Positions 1-7,849 of a stretch of DNA of 64,000 bases are shown in pieces. The stretch is taken from contig JAGQHB010000013.1 of assembly GCA_020432045.1 (NCBI GenBank), forward strand, positions 29,345 to 93,344, written 5' to 3'. Origin of the DNA: Dehalococcoidia bacterium (GTDB lineage Bacteria; Chloroflexota; Dehalococcoidia; Tepidiformales; Tepidiformaceae). The position numbers and the translations under genes are program-made. The stretch's first letter is position 1. Every line of letters begins with the position of its first letter. Under the pieces are notes generated by a model, which had not been told where the DNA came from, did no database searches, and was given only the letters and a program-made list of their open reading frames with translations.

Positions 1-549
1 AAGCGTGTCGTTGACGTTCTTGAAGCGGTCCAGGTCGAGGCAGAGGACGCCCAGCTCATTTCGACGGCCGCCCGTTGCCGCATCCAGCGAAGCCCGCAGC
101 CGCGAGAGAAAGTAGTTGCGATTCGGCAGGCCGGTGAGCGGGTCATGAAATGCCTCGTGTGCCAGCCGCCGCGTCGAGCGGCCAATGCGTTCAGCCATTG
201 CATTGAAGTCTTGCGCCACATGGGCCGCCTCGGCCAGTTCGCCGGCTGGCGCACGTACGGCCATGTCTCCAGCGCCGAAGCGACGGATGACGCGACGCAC
301 GGCGTCCGTGTCACGCCGGACAGCCTGTTGCAGGTAATAGCCGCCGAGCGCGAAGAAGCCATCGACCGCCACGACTCCAACGACTCCCGGCCACGCGTCC
401 ACACCGGCGAGCCGGGAGGCAATCGTCACCGCAACGACACCCAGGAGGCCGCCCGCGGCCACCAGCCCCGGCATGAACAACGCAACGGGCACAGGTCTCC
501 TGCGGAGGTCTTGCAGGATGCGCGCGCGATCAAAAGGGAAGAAGCCCAT
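1..549 (-). CDS. Membrane diguanylate cyclase, HAMP-GGDEF (3' part missing)
   Basis: Reading leftwards from an ATG at 549 gives 183 codons that run off the window start. The N-terminus has two hydrophobic segments (about residues 20-41 and 50-70), then a HAMP-like stretch ending 'AQDFNAMAERI', then the opening of a GGDEF domain ('HDPLTGLPNRN' near residue 137 and 'LDLDRFKNVNDTL' at the edge). This is the usual layout of a membrane-anchored enzyme making cyclic di-GMP. The GG(D/E)EF catalytic loop itself lies outside the window, so activity cannot be judged. A stop codon lies two codons upstream of the ATG, which fixes the start. It diverges from the GGDEF-like gene at 655. Confidence 0.85.
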   Translation of the reverse strand, partial: MGFFPFDRARILQDLRRRPVPVALFMPGLVAAGGLLGVVAVTIASRLAGVDAWPGVVGVVAVDGFFALGGYYLQQAVRRDTDAVRRVIRRFGAGDMAVRAPAGELAEAAHVAQDFNAMAERIGRSTRRLAHEAFHDPLTGLPNRNYFLSRLRASLDAATGGRRNELGVLCLDLDRFKNVNDTL

Positions 550-654
550 ACAGGTTCAAGATTCGTCTCCGGGGGGCCCAACAACAGCCAGCGTGCACCC
601 CAGGGACTGATTCCGGGACCAATCAGTGTCGAACCTGATAGCGAGAAAGAACGT

Positions 655-1398
655 ATGCCTCTTTATCGAGCCCTCGCACGCACGATCTTCCACTGGCCCT
701 TTCCTGCCGCCGCCGGCGGGACTGCCGCTATCATCATGGCGATCGCAGGCGAACCGGACCGGGCAATGAGTATCGGTCTCACCGGCGCCGCCGCGTCGAT
801 CCTGCTCGCATGGTACGAACTCCGCCGGGCCGCCTGCGAGACCACAGAACTGCGGACACATCTTCAACACGCGATGAACCACGATGGCTTTCGCGACGCG
901 GAGACGGGCCTCGGCACCCTGGCTGCGCTCAGGATCGACTGGGCACGGCAGGTTGCGCGGCTCCAGCGCAGGGGCGAACGCTTCTCTGTCGCCCTTTTCG
1001 ATATCCACGAACTAGGCGAAATCCAGCCACCTCCCCCTGCGATCATGCGCGGCGGCGGCCAGGCGCTCCGCTCCATCGCCCGCACCGAGGACACTCTCTA
1101 CCGGCTTTCACCCGAGCGTATCGCGGTACTGCTGCCCGGTTCCGACTTCCCCGGTGCCGTCGCCTTTATCGAACGCGCACGCGCGGAGCTGAGCCCGCTC
1201 AAGCTCGAAGGCGCCGGCGAACCGCTCAACATTTCGCTCGATGCCGACGTCGTGGACTGGCGGGAGGGCGTCGAGAGCTTCCCCGAAGCCCGGATCATGT
1301 TCGACACGGCCACGGCGGCAACATCGGACAAGATATTCCTGCGCTTTTCCGCCCAGCGCGCCTCGAACGAGGACCTGGACATCCCCGAAGCGGCCTGA
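655..1398 (+). CDS. Degenerate GGDEF-domain membrane protein
   Basis: The 247-residue product has two likely membrane helices (about 14-34 and 41-60) followed by a GGDEF-like fold: 'DAETGLGTLAAL' at the position of the usual DxLTGLxNR, 'FSVALFDIHEL' for the central strand, and 'YRLSPERIAVLLPG' where active enzymes read 'RxGGDEFxxLLP'. The signature loop is therefore SPERI rather than GGDEF, so catalysis is unlikely and a ligand-binding or scaffold role is an inference. ATG 655 is preceded by GAGAAAGA at a suitable distance. The frame is open further upstream, but that part lies antisense to the diguanylate cyclase. Confidence 0.7.
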   Translation: MPLYRALARTIFHWPFPAAAGGTAAIIMAIAGEPDRAMSIGLTGAAASILLAWYELRRAACETTELRTHLQHAMNHDGFRDAETGLGTLAALRIDWARQVARLQRRGERFSVALFDIHELGEIQPPPPAIMRGGGQALRSIARTEDTLYRLSPERIAVLLPGSDFPGAVAFIERARAELSPLKLEGAGEPLNISLDADVVDWREGVESFPEARIMFDTATAATSDKIFLRFSAQRASNEDLDIPEAA

Positions 1399-1400
1399 GT

Positions 1401-2237
1401 CTAGCCAGGCGGCTGCTTCCTCACGCGCGTCAGCCCTTCCTGCGCAGCCGACACCACAAGCGTTCCGTCTTCCCGATGCATCGTCCCGAATATCAGGGCG
1501 CGCGCTGCCTGGGCGGCATGTCCCGTCGTCGTGTAAAGCAGCCAGCCATCCCACCGCGGCGGCCGGTGAAACCAGAGCGTGTGGTCCAGGCTGGCGGGCA
1601 GCAGGTCCCGCCGGGGCACGTCCATCGAATCAAGCACCGTGCTGAGCAATCCCCGGTCGCTGGCGAAGGTGACCATCGCGGCGTGGATCCCCGGGTCCTC
1701 CGGGAGCTCTCCCTGCGGCCGTATCCAGACCTTCCGCATCGGCCCCTGTCCCGGCGGCCCTTCGCTTTTCGGGCATTCGAGCATGTCCACCGGAAACTCG
1801 CGATCCCAGCGCTCATGCCCCTCTTCGCTCGCATCCTGCCATCGCGGCAACCCTACTGGAGGGGGCGCGGGCGGCGCCGGTTCCTGGAACGAGTAGCCGT
1901 CCTCTTCCTTCACGAACGAAGCGGCGAGGTTAAAGATCGCCTCGCCTCCCTGGTGGGCCACCACACGCCGCGTCGTGAACGACCGCCCATCGCGGATGCG
2001 ATGCACCACGTACTGGATCGGCACCCCATACCGTCCCGGGCGGAGGAAATAGCTGTGGAGCGAATGCAGTTCGCCCTCGGCGACCGTGCGCACGGCCGCG
2101 ACCACTGCCTGCGCGGCGACAGTCCCGCCATACAGCCGTTGCTTCCCCGGCCCCGGGTCGCCGATGAAGAGGTCGCGGTCCAGCTGCTGCAGGTCGAGGC
2201 GATGAAGCAGACGCGAAAACGGCGAAGAAGTAACCAT
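1401..2237 (-). CDS. tesB: Acyl-CoA thioesterase II (TesB family)
   Basis: The 278-residue double-hotdog protein matches TesB along its length, including 'GGTVAAQAVVAA' and 'LRPGRYGVPI' in the N-terminal half and 'SLDHTLWFHRP' and 'SAAQEGLTR' in the C-terminal half. The Asp of LDH, the Ser/Thr stretch after WLLY and the Gln of AQEG correspond to the catalytic triad known from E. coli TesB. It hydrolyses acyl-CoA to free acid and CoA. ATG 2237 is chosen because homology begins there and a TACGAT box lies 8 nt upstream, so the transcript is probably leaderless. It lies downstream of the dehalogenase-like gene on the same strand. Confidence 0.9.
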   Translation of the reverse strand: MVTSSPFSRLLHRLDLQQLDRDLFIGDPGPGKQRLYGGTVAAQAVVAAVRTVAEGELHSLHSYFLRPGRYGVPIQYVVHRIRDGRSFTTRRVVAHQGGEAIFNLAASFVKEEDGYSFQEPAPPAPPPVGLPRWQDASEEGHERWDREFPVDMLECPKSEGPPGQGPMRKVWIRPQGELPEDPGIHAAMVTFASDRGLLSTVLDSMDVPRRDLLPASLDHTLWFHRPPRWDGWLLYTTTGHAAQAARALIFGTMHREDGTLVVSAAQEGLTRVRKQPPG

Positions 2238-2245
2238 GTGCCCGG

Positions 2246-2251
2246 ATCGTA
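2246..2251 (-). promoter_or_regulatory. -10 box of tesB
   Basis: TACGAT on the minus strand, 8 nt before ATG 2237; a probable leaderless promoter that supports this start over upstream in-frame codons. Confidence 0.5.
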
Positions 2252-2319
2252 GTGCAGGCCGCCCCAACAATCCGGGGTCAGCCAACTGCGCGGAATCCGC
2301 CAATGTCCGGAGGTGCACC

Positions 2320-3189
2320 CTACTCCCCAAAGAACTCCAACAACGCTGCGATAACCGCCCCCGGCGCCTCTTCGGCGATGAAGTGTCCGCACGGCACGGG
2401 CAGCCCGCGCACGTCATCGGCCCACTCCCGCCAGGCATCCACCAGCGACGGCCGCTGCCCGGCCCGGTCGCCCCACAGCGCCAGAAGCGGCTGCGAAATC
2501 TTGCGTGCGCCGAGGTCGGCCTCGTCGATCGCTACGTCCACGCTCGCGCCCGCGCGGTAATCCTCACACGAGGCGTGGATGACCTCCGCCTGGCGAAAGC
2601 TGCGCTCGTATTCCGCGAGCGCCTGGCCATCGAACACGAAGCCCGGCGCGGCCCAGCGGCGCAGGATGGTGTGCAGCCAGAACAGTGGGTCGGCCCCGAT
2701 AAGGCGTTCGGGTAGCGGCGCCGGCTGTGCCAGCAACTGCCAGTGAAATGCGCCCATGGCGCCGCGCCAGTCCATCGCCTGCCACGTGGAAAGCGTCGGC
2801 ACGATGTCGAGGGTGGCCAGCTTCGTCACCGCCTGCGGGTGATCGAACGCCATGCGGTAGGTAACCCGCGCGCCGCGGTCGTGCCCGGCCACGAAGAACC
2901 GCTCGAAACCCAGCATTCGCATCGCCTCGACGAGGTCGAGCGCCATCGTCCGCTTGCTGTATGAAGCATGATCGTCACTCGCGGGCGGTTTCGACGAATC
3001 ACCGTAGCCGCGTATGTCTGCCGCGACCACCGTGAAGTGCCGTGCCAGCGCAGGCGCCACCGCGTGCCACATCACGTGCGTTTGTGGATATCCGTGCACA
3101 AGTAACAGTGGCGGGCCTTGGCCGCCAACACGCGCATGGATCTCGACGCCGTTGGCGGAAATGCGCCGGGTCTCGAAGCCTTCGAACAT
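2320..3189 (-). CDS. Alpha/beta hydrolase of the fluoroacetate/haloacetate dehalogenase family
   Basis: The 289-residue hydrolase carries every residue set that marks fluoroacetate dehalogenases: 'HGYPQTHVMWH' (oxyanion region), 'GHDRGARVTYRMAFDHP' with the nucleophilic Asp and the two carboxylate-binding Arg, 'LDIVPT' with the acid Asp, 'FHWQLLAQP' with the halide-binding His-Trp pair, 'CEDYRAG' with the halide-binding Tyr, and 'CGHFIAEE' with the catalytic His. The family cleaves C-F or C-Cl bonds in short haloacids by an ester intermediate; related epoxide hydrolases share part of this pattern, so the substrate is inferred. ATG 3189 follows a TAGGAT box by 7 nt. Confidence 0.8.
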   Translation of the reverse strand: MFEGFETRRISANGVEIHARVGGQGPPLLLVHGYPQTHVMWHAVAPALARHFTVVAADIRGYGDSSKPPASDDHASYSKRTMALDLVEAMRMLGFERFFVAGHDRGARVTYRMAFDHPQAVTKLATLDIVPTLSTWQAMDWRGAMGAFHWQLLAQPAPLPERLIGADPLFWLHTILRRWAAPGFVFDGQALAEYERSFRQAEVIHASCEDYRAGASVDVAIDEADLGARKISQPLLALWGDRAGQRPSLVDAWREWADDVRGLPVPCGHFIAEEAPGAVIAALLEFFGE

Positions 3190-3196
3190 GCGGGCG

Positions 3197-3202
3197 ATCC
3201 TA
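3197..3202 (-). promoter_or_regulatory. -10 box of dehalogenase-like gene
   Basis: TAGGAT on the minus strand 7 nt before ATG 3189; leaderless spacing. Confidence 0.55.
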
Positions 3203-3221
3203 CAGGCGAACGCCCTGCCAA

Positions 3222-3259
3222 CGAAGAAGGGCGCCCACGCGACTGGACGCCCTTCTTCG
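3222..3259. other. Perfect 12-bp hairpin in divergent intergenic region
   Basis: CGAAGAAGGGCG at 3222-3233 is perfectly repeated in inverse at 3248-3259 around a 14-nt loop. It sits in the 288-bp region between the divergent dehalogenase-like gene (start 3189) and enoyl-CoA hydratase gene (start 3478), upstream of the -10 box of the former. No T-run follows on either strand, so it is not a clear terminator; it could be an operator, a structured leader or the end of an upstream RNA. The rest of this intergenic region shows no gene. Confidence 0.4.
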
Positions 3260-3477
3260 CACTTGCCTGCCGGGGCTCCGGCTGACGTTCCGGGCGTGGC
3301 CAACTGTTTCCCCTGTGGCCACCAGCACCTGGGATCGAGGATGCCCCATCTCTCCACCAGCAGAGGAAGACGGCCGGTGACAAACAGGTGTCGCTGCCAC
3401 CGGGATCTACCCGCCCATTTGGCCGCATGGCAAGTCCGCCGGTACAGTGCGGAGACATCTGCCGGGGGCCACCACAC

Positions 3478-4275
3478 ATGCAGCTCAAGGAAATCCGCTA
3501 CGAAGTCCACGACAACGTCGCATGGGTCATGCTCAACAAACCCGAAAAGCTCAACGCCATGTCGTGGGGCAACTGGGCGGAAATCGAACAGTGCATGGCC
3601 GCTGCCGAGGCCGATGACGACGTCCGCTGCGTCGTGATCACCGGCGAAGGTCGGGGCTTCTGCGCCGGTACCGACCTCACCGGCCAGGGCAGCGAAGCCG
3701 AATGGCCACCGCGCGCCCACCAGGGCCGCACCGGCAAAGTGCGGACCCGCTATCTCGCCACCGCCGACATCTTCCGCTGCAAGAAGCCGACGGTTGCCGG
3801 GCTCAACGGCGTCGCTGCCGGGGCCGGGTTCTCGCTTGCTGTCTCCTGCGATATCCGCTTCGCATCTGACCAGGCACGGCTCACCACCGTTTTCCGCAAC
3901 CGCGGCATCGTCGCGGACACCGGCTCGACCTGGCTGCTGCCGCGCCTCGTCGGCCCATCCGTCGCCATGGACCTGCTATACACGGCCCGCATGGTCGGCG
4001 CCGAAGAAGCACTGAAGATCGGCCTCGTGAATTACGTAGTCCCGCACGAGGAATTCCGTACGAAGCTGGAGGAGTACGCCCGCTCCATCGCCCACGGCCC
4101 CTCGCTCGCCCTCGAACTCGACAAGACGCTCGTCCAGAGCTGGATGGAACGCTCGCTCGAAGACCAGGTAGAGCGCGAGCAGTTCCTGCAGAGCTACACC
4201 TCCGGCTCAGACGACGCGAAAGAAGGACGCATGGCCTTCATCGAAAAGCGCGACCCGGACTTCCGGGGACGGTAA
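3478..4275 (+). CDS. Enoyl-CoA hydratase/isomerase (PaaG-like)
   Basis: A 265-residue crotonase-fold protein. The oxyanion-hole segments are visible as 'GRGFCAGTDLTG' and 'NGVAAGAGFSLAVSCDIR'. In the active-site loop it reads 'IVADTGSTWLLPRLVG', which resembles PaaG-type isomerases with a single Asp rather than the two Glu of classical hydratases, so isomerisation of an unsaturated acyl-CoA is at least as likely as hydration. ATG 3478 is chosen because family similarity begins there; GGGG precedes it. A paralogue of the same type lies at 61046. Confidence 0.85.
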   Translation: MQLKEIRYEVHDNVAWVMLNKPEKLNAMSWGNWAEIEQCMAAAEADDDVRCVVITGEGRGFCAGTDLTGQGSEAEWPPRAHQGRTGKVRTRYLATADIFRCKKPTVAGLNGVAAGAGFSLAVSCDIRFASDQARLTTVFRNRGIVADTGSTWLLPRLVGPSVAMDLLYTARMVGAEEALKIGLVNYVVPHEEFRTKLEEYARSIAHGPSLALELDKTLVQSWMERSLEDQVEREQFLQSYTSGSDDAKEGRMAFIEKRDPDFRGR

Positions 4276-4319
4276 GGAGGCCGGGCGGCGTGGCCGCATC
4301 TGGTACCCTATGACCAGCT

Positions 4320-4702
4320 ATGGCTACCAACGAATCCTCGACAGCCCGTGCGCCCGGCGCCTCCGAAGACTTCCTCACCATCGATTAGGCGGCGAGCGTC
4401 CTCCGGATCAGCACGACGACCATCCGGCGGCGGATTCGCTCGGTGCCGTGGTAGCGTATCGCCGCAGGGGCCGCCGCCTGTGGGTGAAGCGCTGCGAATT
4501 GGCCGAGCCCGTCGATGCCGCCAACGCCGATCGGCCGGAAGGCGAGCTGACGGCCGCGGAGGCCGCCCAATGGCTTGCTGCGTTTGACCAGTCCGCCCAA
4601 CGGCACGCGGAACAGCTAGCGAAACGGCATGGGATACCATTCCCGGATTCCGCACTCGATATCGCCGCCGCGCGCGCCGAGCGTTCTGCCGTCCGCCAGT
4701 GA
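4320..4702 (+). pseudogene. Broken excisionase-type HTH antitoxin
   Basis: From ATG 4320 the translation 'SEDFLTID' stops at TAG (4386-4388), then continues in the same frame as 'AASVLRISTTTIRRRIRS', which together form a MerR/excisionase-type HTH (the stop replaces an expected Gln). The frame then shifts and continues as 'GAVVAYRRRGRRLWVKR' down to TGA 4700-4702. One nonsense change plus one missing base near 4440 explain the pattern. The gene ends overlapping the GTG start of vapC, the normal layout for a cognate antitoxin, so this looks like a decayed antitoxin upstream of an intact toxin. Sequencing error would need two independent mistakes. Confidence 0.6.
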
Positions 4703-5151
4703 TCTGCGTCGATGCGAGCATCGTGTTCAAGTGGTACTTCGTGGAGGACCATTCGGAACAATCGGTGGCCCTCGGACGAGACGCCGTGCAGGCGGGAGAG
4801 CCGCTCGTTGCACCGCCTTTGCTCCTGTTGGAACTCGCAAGCACCATTCGGCAACGAACACGACGGTCGCTGCTGACGGCTGAGGAAGCCCGGCTCGCAC
4901 TGGACTACTTCCTGGGTCTGCCCCTTTGGATTACTGGCGAAACGAATACCTCCACGTCCTGGAGCCTCCACCACCGCGCCCTCGCCCTCTCAATGCGATT
5001 CAACCTGCCCGCCGTCTACGACGCCTACTACCTGGCGCTCGCCAAGTTGAACAACTGCCCGTTCTGGACCGCTGACCGGCGTCTCGTGGAACAGCTCGGC
5101 AGCGGCTTCCCGCTCATCCACTGGATCGGTGATTTCACGGGGACCGGCTGA
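4699..5151 (+). CDS. vapC: VapC-type PIN-domain ribonuclease toxin
   Basis: The 150-residue PIN domain shows the acidic metal-binding residues in order: Asp in 'CVDASIVFKWY' near residue 4, Glu in 'LLELASTI', Asp in 'VYDAYYLALA' and Asp in 'WTADRRLV'. VapC toxins are Mg-dependent RNases that cleave tRNA or rRNA and are held in check by an antitoxin encoded just upstream. GTG 4699 overlaps the TGA of the antitoxin remnant by GTGA, so translation was probably coupled. The toxin frame is intact although the antitoxin is not, which suggests silencing, a distant antitoxin or a weak toxin. Confidence 0.85.
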   Translation: MICVDASIVFKWYFVEDHSEQSVALGRDAVQAGEPLVAPPLLLLELASTIRQRTRRSLLTAEEARLALDYFLGLPLWITGETNTSTSWSLHHRALALSMRFNLPAVYDAYYLALAKLNNCPFWTADRRLVEQLGSGFPLIHWIGDFTGTG

Positions 5152-5184
5152 ACCGCCCTGCCTGTGCCTTCCCATCCCGCGTCC

Positions 5185-5190
5185 TACACT
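5185..5190 (+). promoter_or_regulatory. -10 box of DUF362 gene
   Basis: TACACT 6 nt before ATG 5197; no Shine-Dalgarno sequence is present, so the mRNA is probably leaderless. Confidence 0.55.
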
Positions 5191-5196
5191 CTTCCT

Positions 5197-6321
5197 ATGA
5201 GCACCGAAGCAAGCGCCGGGAGCGGCGGCATCCGCAGGCCGACCCACGAACCCAAGGTCGCCGTCATCACCACCAGTGCCGACACCGTGATCGACGATGT
5301 CCGCCGCGTCATGGAGTTGGCGGGCTACCTGGACCACCTGCCCGCCGCCAACGAGACGCTCCTCAAGGTCAACATCTCCTGGCAGCACTACTACCCAGGC
5401 TGCAGCACCAGCCCCTGGCAGCTCGACGGCGTCACGCAGGCGCTCAGGGGCGCCGGCTTCGGGCACATCACGCCCGTCCAGAACGGCACCGTCGTCGTCG
5501 ATTCGCACGAAGGCGAACGCGGCAACAAGCACGACCGCGTCTTCGCAAAGCACGGCCTCACGCCGGTCCACCTCCAGGACGAGGGCGCGCGCTGGGTCCC
5601 CTATGCCCCGCGAGGACCGATGCTCGTGCTGGACAAGATCTTTCCGGACGGCATCGAGATCCCCGAGATGTTCATCGGCACCAACATCATCCATATGCCG
5701 ACTCTGAAGACGCACGTCTTCACAACCATGACCGGCGCGATGAAGAACGCGTTCGGCGGCCTGCTCAACAACCGCCGCCACTGGACTCATTCCGTCATCC
5801 ACGAAACCCTGGTCGATCTGCTTCGCATCCAACAGGAGATCCACAGCGGCGTCTTCGCAGTGATGGACGGAACGATCGCAGGCGACGGCCCTGGCCCGCG
5901 CGCGATGCGCCCGCACGAAAAGAACCTGCTCCTCGCCAGCTCCGACCAGGTGGCAATCGATGCCATTGCTGCGAAGCTCATGGGCTTCGATCCCATGTCC
6001 ATCGGTTTCATCCGGCTCGCGCACGAAGCGGGCCTGGGCGTCGGCGACCCCGCCGAGATCAAGGTCGAAGGCTTCGACATCTCAGGGACGAACTTCCATT
6101 TCAGCAAAGACGAAGACACATTCGTCAGCTGGGGGCAGAAGCAGATCTACTGGGGGCCGCTCAAGCCGCTGGAGAAGCTACTGCTGCGGAGCCCGATCGT
6201 GCCCTGGAGCTACGCCGCCTCCAACCTGTATCACAATCGCTACTGGTACAAGCGCGTCGGCAAGAAGCGTATCGACGCGATGATGCAGACCCAGTGGGGC
6301 CGCCTCTTCGACCAGTACTAG
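5197..6321 (+). CDS. DUF362 domain protein
   Basis: The 374-residue product fits the DUF362 family: 'LLKVNISW' near residue 55, 'IIHMPTLKTH' and 'GAMKNAFGGL' near residue 170-185, and 'DGTIAGDGPGPR' near residue 228, followed by the D-x-AID-like segment 'SSDQVAIDAIAAKLMG'. These are the conserved parts of the domain, whose biochemical role is not settled; some members carry ferredoxin domains, but no Cys cluster is present here. An upstream GTG at 5164 is in frame, but ATG 5197 sits at leaderless distance from a TACACT box and is preferred. Confidence 0.85.
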   Translation: MSTEASAGSGGIRRPTHEPKVAVITTSADTVIDDVRRVMELAGYLDHLPAANETLLKVNISWQHYYPGCSTSPWQLDGVTQALRGAGFGHITPVQNGTVVVDSHEGERGNKHDRVFAKHGLTPVHLQDEGARWVPYAPRGPMLVLDKIFPDGIEIPEMFIGTNIIHMPTLKTHVFTTMTGAMKNAFGGLLNNRRHWTHSVIHETLVDLLRIQQEIHSGVFAVMDGTIAGDGPGPRAMRPHEKNLLLASSDQVAIDAIAAKLMGFDPMSIGFIRLAHEAGLGVGDPAEIKVEGFDISGTNFHFSKDEDTFVSWGQKQIYWGPLKPLEKLLLRSPIVPWSYAASNLYHNRYWYKRVGKKRIDAMMQTQWGRLFDQY

Positions 6322-6384
6322 GGTGGGCGGCCGGTACTATTCCGGGCGCGCTTCATCTGTCCCCGCACCAGGGTCACTGGGAGG

Positions 6385-7785
6385 CTACTGAGCGCCCCCG
6401 GCGATCGGCTCCGGCTCCATCTCCGGGCCCGGCTTCACGAACGCCAGCAGGAACAAACAGCCGACAACAGCCGCGAGCAGTGACCCGACGAGGATTCCGA
6501 GCTTCGCCTCGTCCGTGATGATCGGGTCGTCAAAGGCCAGTTCGGTCACGAACAGCGACACCGTAAAGCCGACACCACCCACCATGCCCGCGCCGAGGAT
6601 GTGGATATACCGCACCCCGCGCGGCAGCGCCGCCAGGCCAGTGCGCACGGCCACCCAGGAAAACAGGAAGATGCCAATCGGCTTTCCAAACAGCAGGCCA
6701 ATCATCACGCCGTAGGTCACGGGCGATTGGACAGCAGCATCAAACATGTCCCCCGTGATGTGCACGCCCGCGTTCGCGATCGCGAATATCGGGACGACAG
6801 CAAACGCCACCCAGGTCTGGATCATGCGCTCCAGCCGCTCCAACGGCGCTTCGCTGCGGCGTACCGCCGATTCGAACTCCTGGAGCAGCACCTGCTCCGC
6901 TTCCGCGTCGTGGCGGTTCGGGTCGAACCTGCCAAGCAGGTTATTCGCCTCTGCCCGGAACCTCTCCACCGGCTGTAGCGAGCTTGCCGGCGTAAGGAAC
7001 GCGAGCACTACGCCTGCAATCGTGGCGTGGATACCGGATGCCAGCACGGCCGCCCAGAACAGGAACCCGAGCATCACGTAGACGTCAACACGCCGCAGTC
7101 CAAGCTGCCGGAACGTCAGCAGGATCCCGAGGAACAGGGCCGCGTACGCCACCGCCTCCAGCGACAATGACTCGGTGTAAAAGACCGCGATCACCGCGAT
7201 TGCACCAAGGTCGTCAGCCACGGCGAGGGCCAGCAGGAAGATCTTCAGCGGGAATGGCGCGCGATTCCCCAGCAGCGCCAGCACGCCGACCGCGAACGCG
7301 ATGTCCGTGGCCATCGGGATGCCCCAGCCTTTGGAGCCGTCACCACCAGCATTCATCGACGTGAAGATCAACGCCGGAACGATCATCCCGCCCAAGGCAG
7401 CCATGACCGGAAGCGCGGCCTTGCGGAACCCCGCCAGCTCTCCGTGGAGCATTTCACGCTTGATTTCGAGGCCGACCATGAAAAAGAAGATGGCCATCAG
7501 GCCGTCATTCACAAGGTGGCCGAGCGTGTGGATGTTGTGGAGGCCAATCCCTCCAACCTCCAGCGATACCTCAGCGTTCCAGAGATCGAAGTACGACTCG
7601 TGCCACGGTGAGTTCGCCCAGACGAATGCGATCAGCGCCCCGAGGACGATGACCATGCCACCCGCCGCCTCCTTCGCCATAAAGGCCTGGGCGGGGCGCA
7701 CGAGCCGCGCGTTCACGAACGCGCTCATGTCGACACGCGATGCAGAGGTGGTGGAATCGTCCCGCGAGGGTTGTCGGTGGCTCAT
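6385..7785 (-). CDS. nhaA: Na+/H+ antiporter NhaA, copy 1
   Basis: The 466-residue membrane protein has the NhaA signature elements: 'FFFMVGLEIKREML' in the N-terminal third, 'MATDIAFAVGVLALLG' with the Thr-Asp of the discontinuous helix, and 'LALAVADDLGAIAVIAVFY' with the two adjacent Asp that bind Na+ or protons. NhaA exchanges protons for sodium across the cytoplasmic membrane and supports pH and salt homeostasis. About twelve helices can be traced. A second in-frame Met lies at residue 20. The downstream paralogue in position (start 9190) is transcribed towards it with 64 bp between them, so the two may be co-transcribed. Confidence 0.93.
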   Translation of the reverse strand: MSHRQPSRDDSTTSASRVDMSAFVNARLVRPAQAFMAKEAAGGMVIVLGALIAFVWANSPWHESYFDLWNAEVSLEVGGIGLHNIHTLGHLVNDGLMAIFFFMVGLEIKREMLHGELAGFRKAALPVMAALGGMIVPALIFTSMNAGGDGSKGWGIPMATDIAFAVGVLALLGNRAPFPLKIFLLALAVADDLGAIAVIAVFYTESLSLEAVAYAALFLGILLTFRQLGLRRVDVYVMLGFLFWAAVLASGIHATIAGVVLAFLTPASSLQPVERFRAEANNLLGRFDPNRHDAEAEQVLLQEFESAVRRSEAPLERLERMIQTWVAFAVVPIFAIANAGVHITGDMFDAAVQSPVTYGVMIGLLFGKPIGIFLFSWVAVRTGLAALPRGVRYIHILGAGMVGGVGFTVSLFVTELAFDDPIITDEAKLGILVGSLLAAVVGCLFLLAFVKPGPEMEPEPIAGGAQ

Positions 7786-7849
7786 CGACTGTGGATGCTG
7801 ACAGAACCGCGTCTAGCAGCAAAGCGGAGCGCCCACGCGCGTGCCTCCG

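Noticed and set aside
145..654. Upstream extension of the plus-strand GGDEF-like gene to an ATG at 145
   Set aside because: It is antisense to the convincing HAMP-GGDEF gene, has no recognisable protein content, and a ribosome site fits ATG 655.
810..2252. Long plus-strand open frame antisense to tesB
   Set aside because: The translation is Arg/Pro/His-rich low-complexity sequence, as expected from the complement of a GC-rich gene; tesB on the other strand is clearly real.
3190..3477. Possible T-box leader on the minus strand before the dehalogenase-like gene
   Set aside because: A GGTGGCAGCGA-like segment and a GC hairpin are present, but the order of conserved T-box elements is not met, the hairpin lies upstream of the likely transcription start, and the gene is not amino-acid related.
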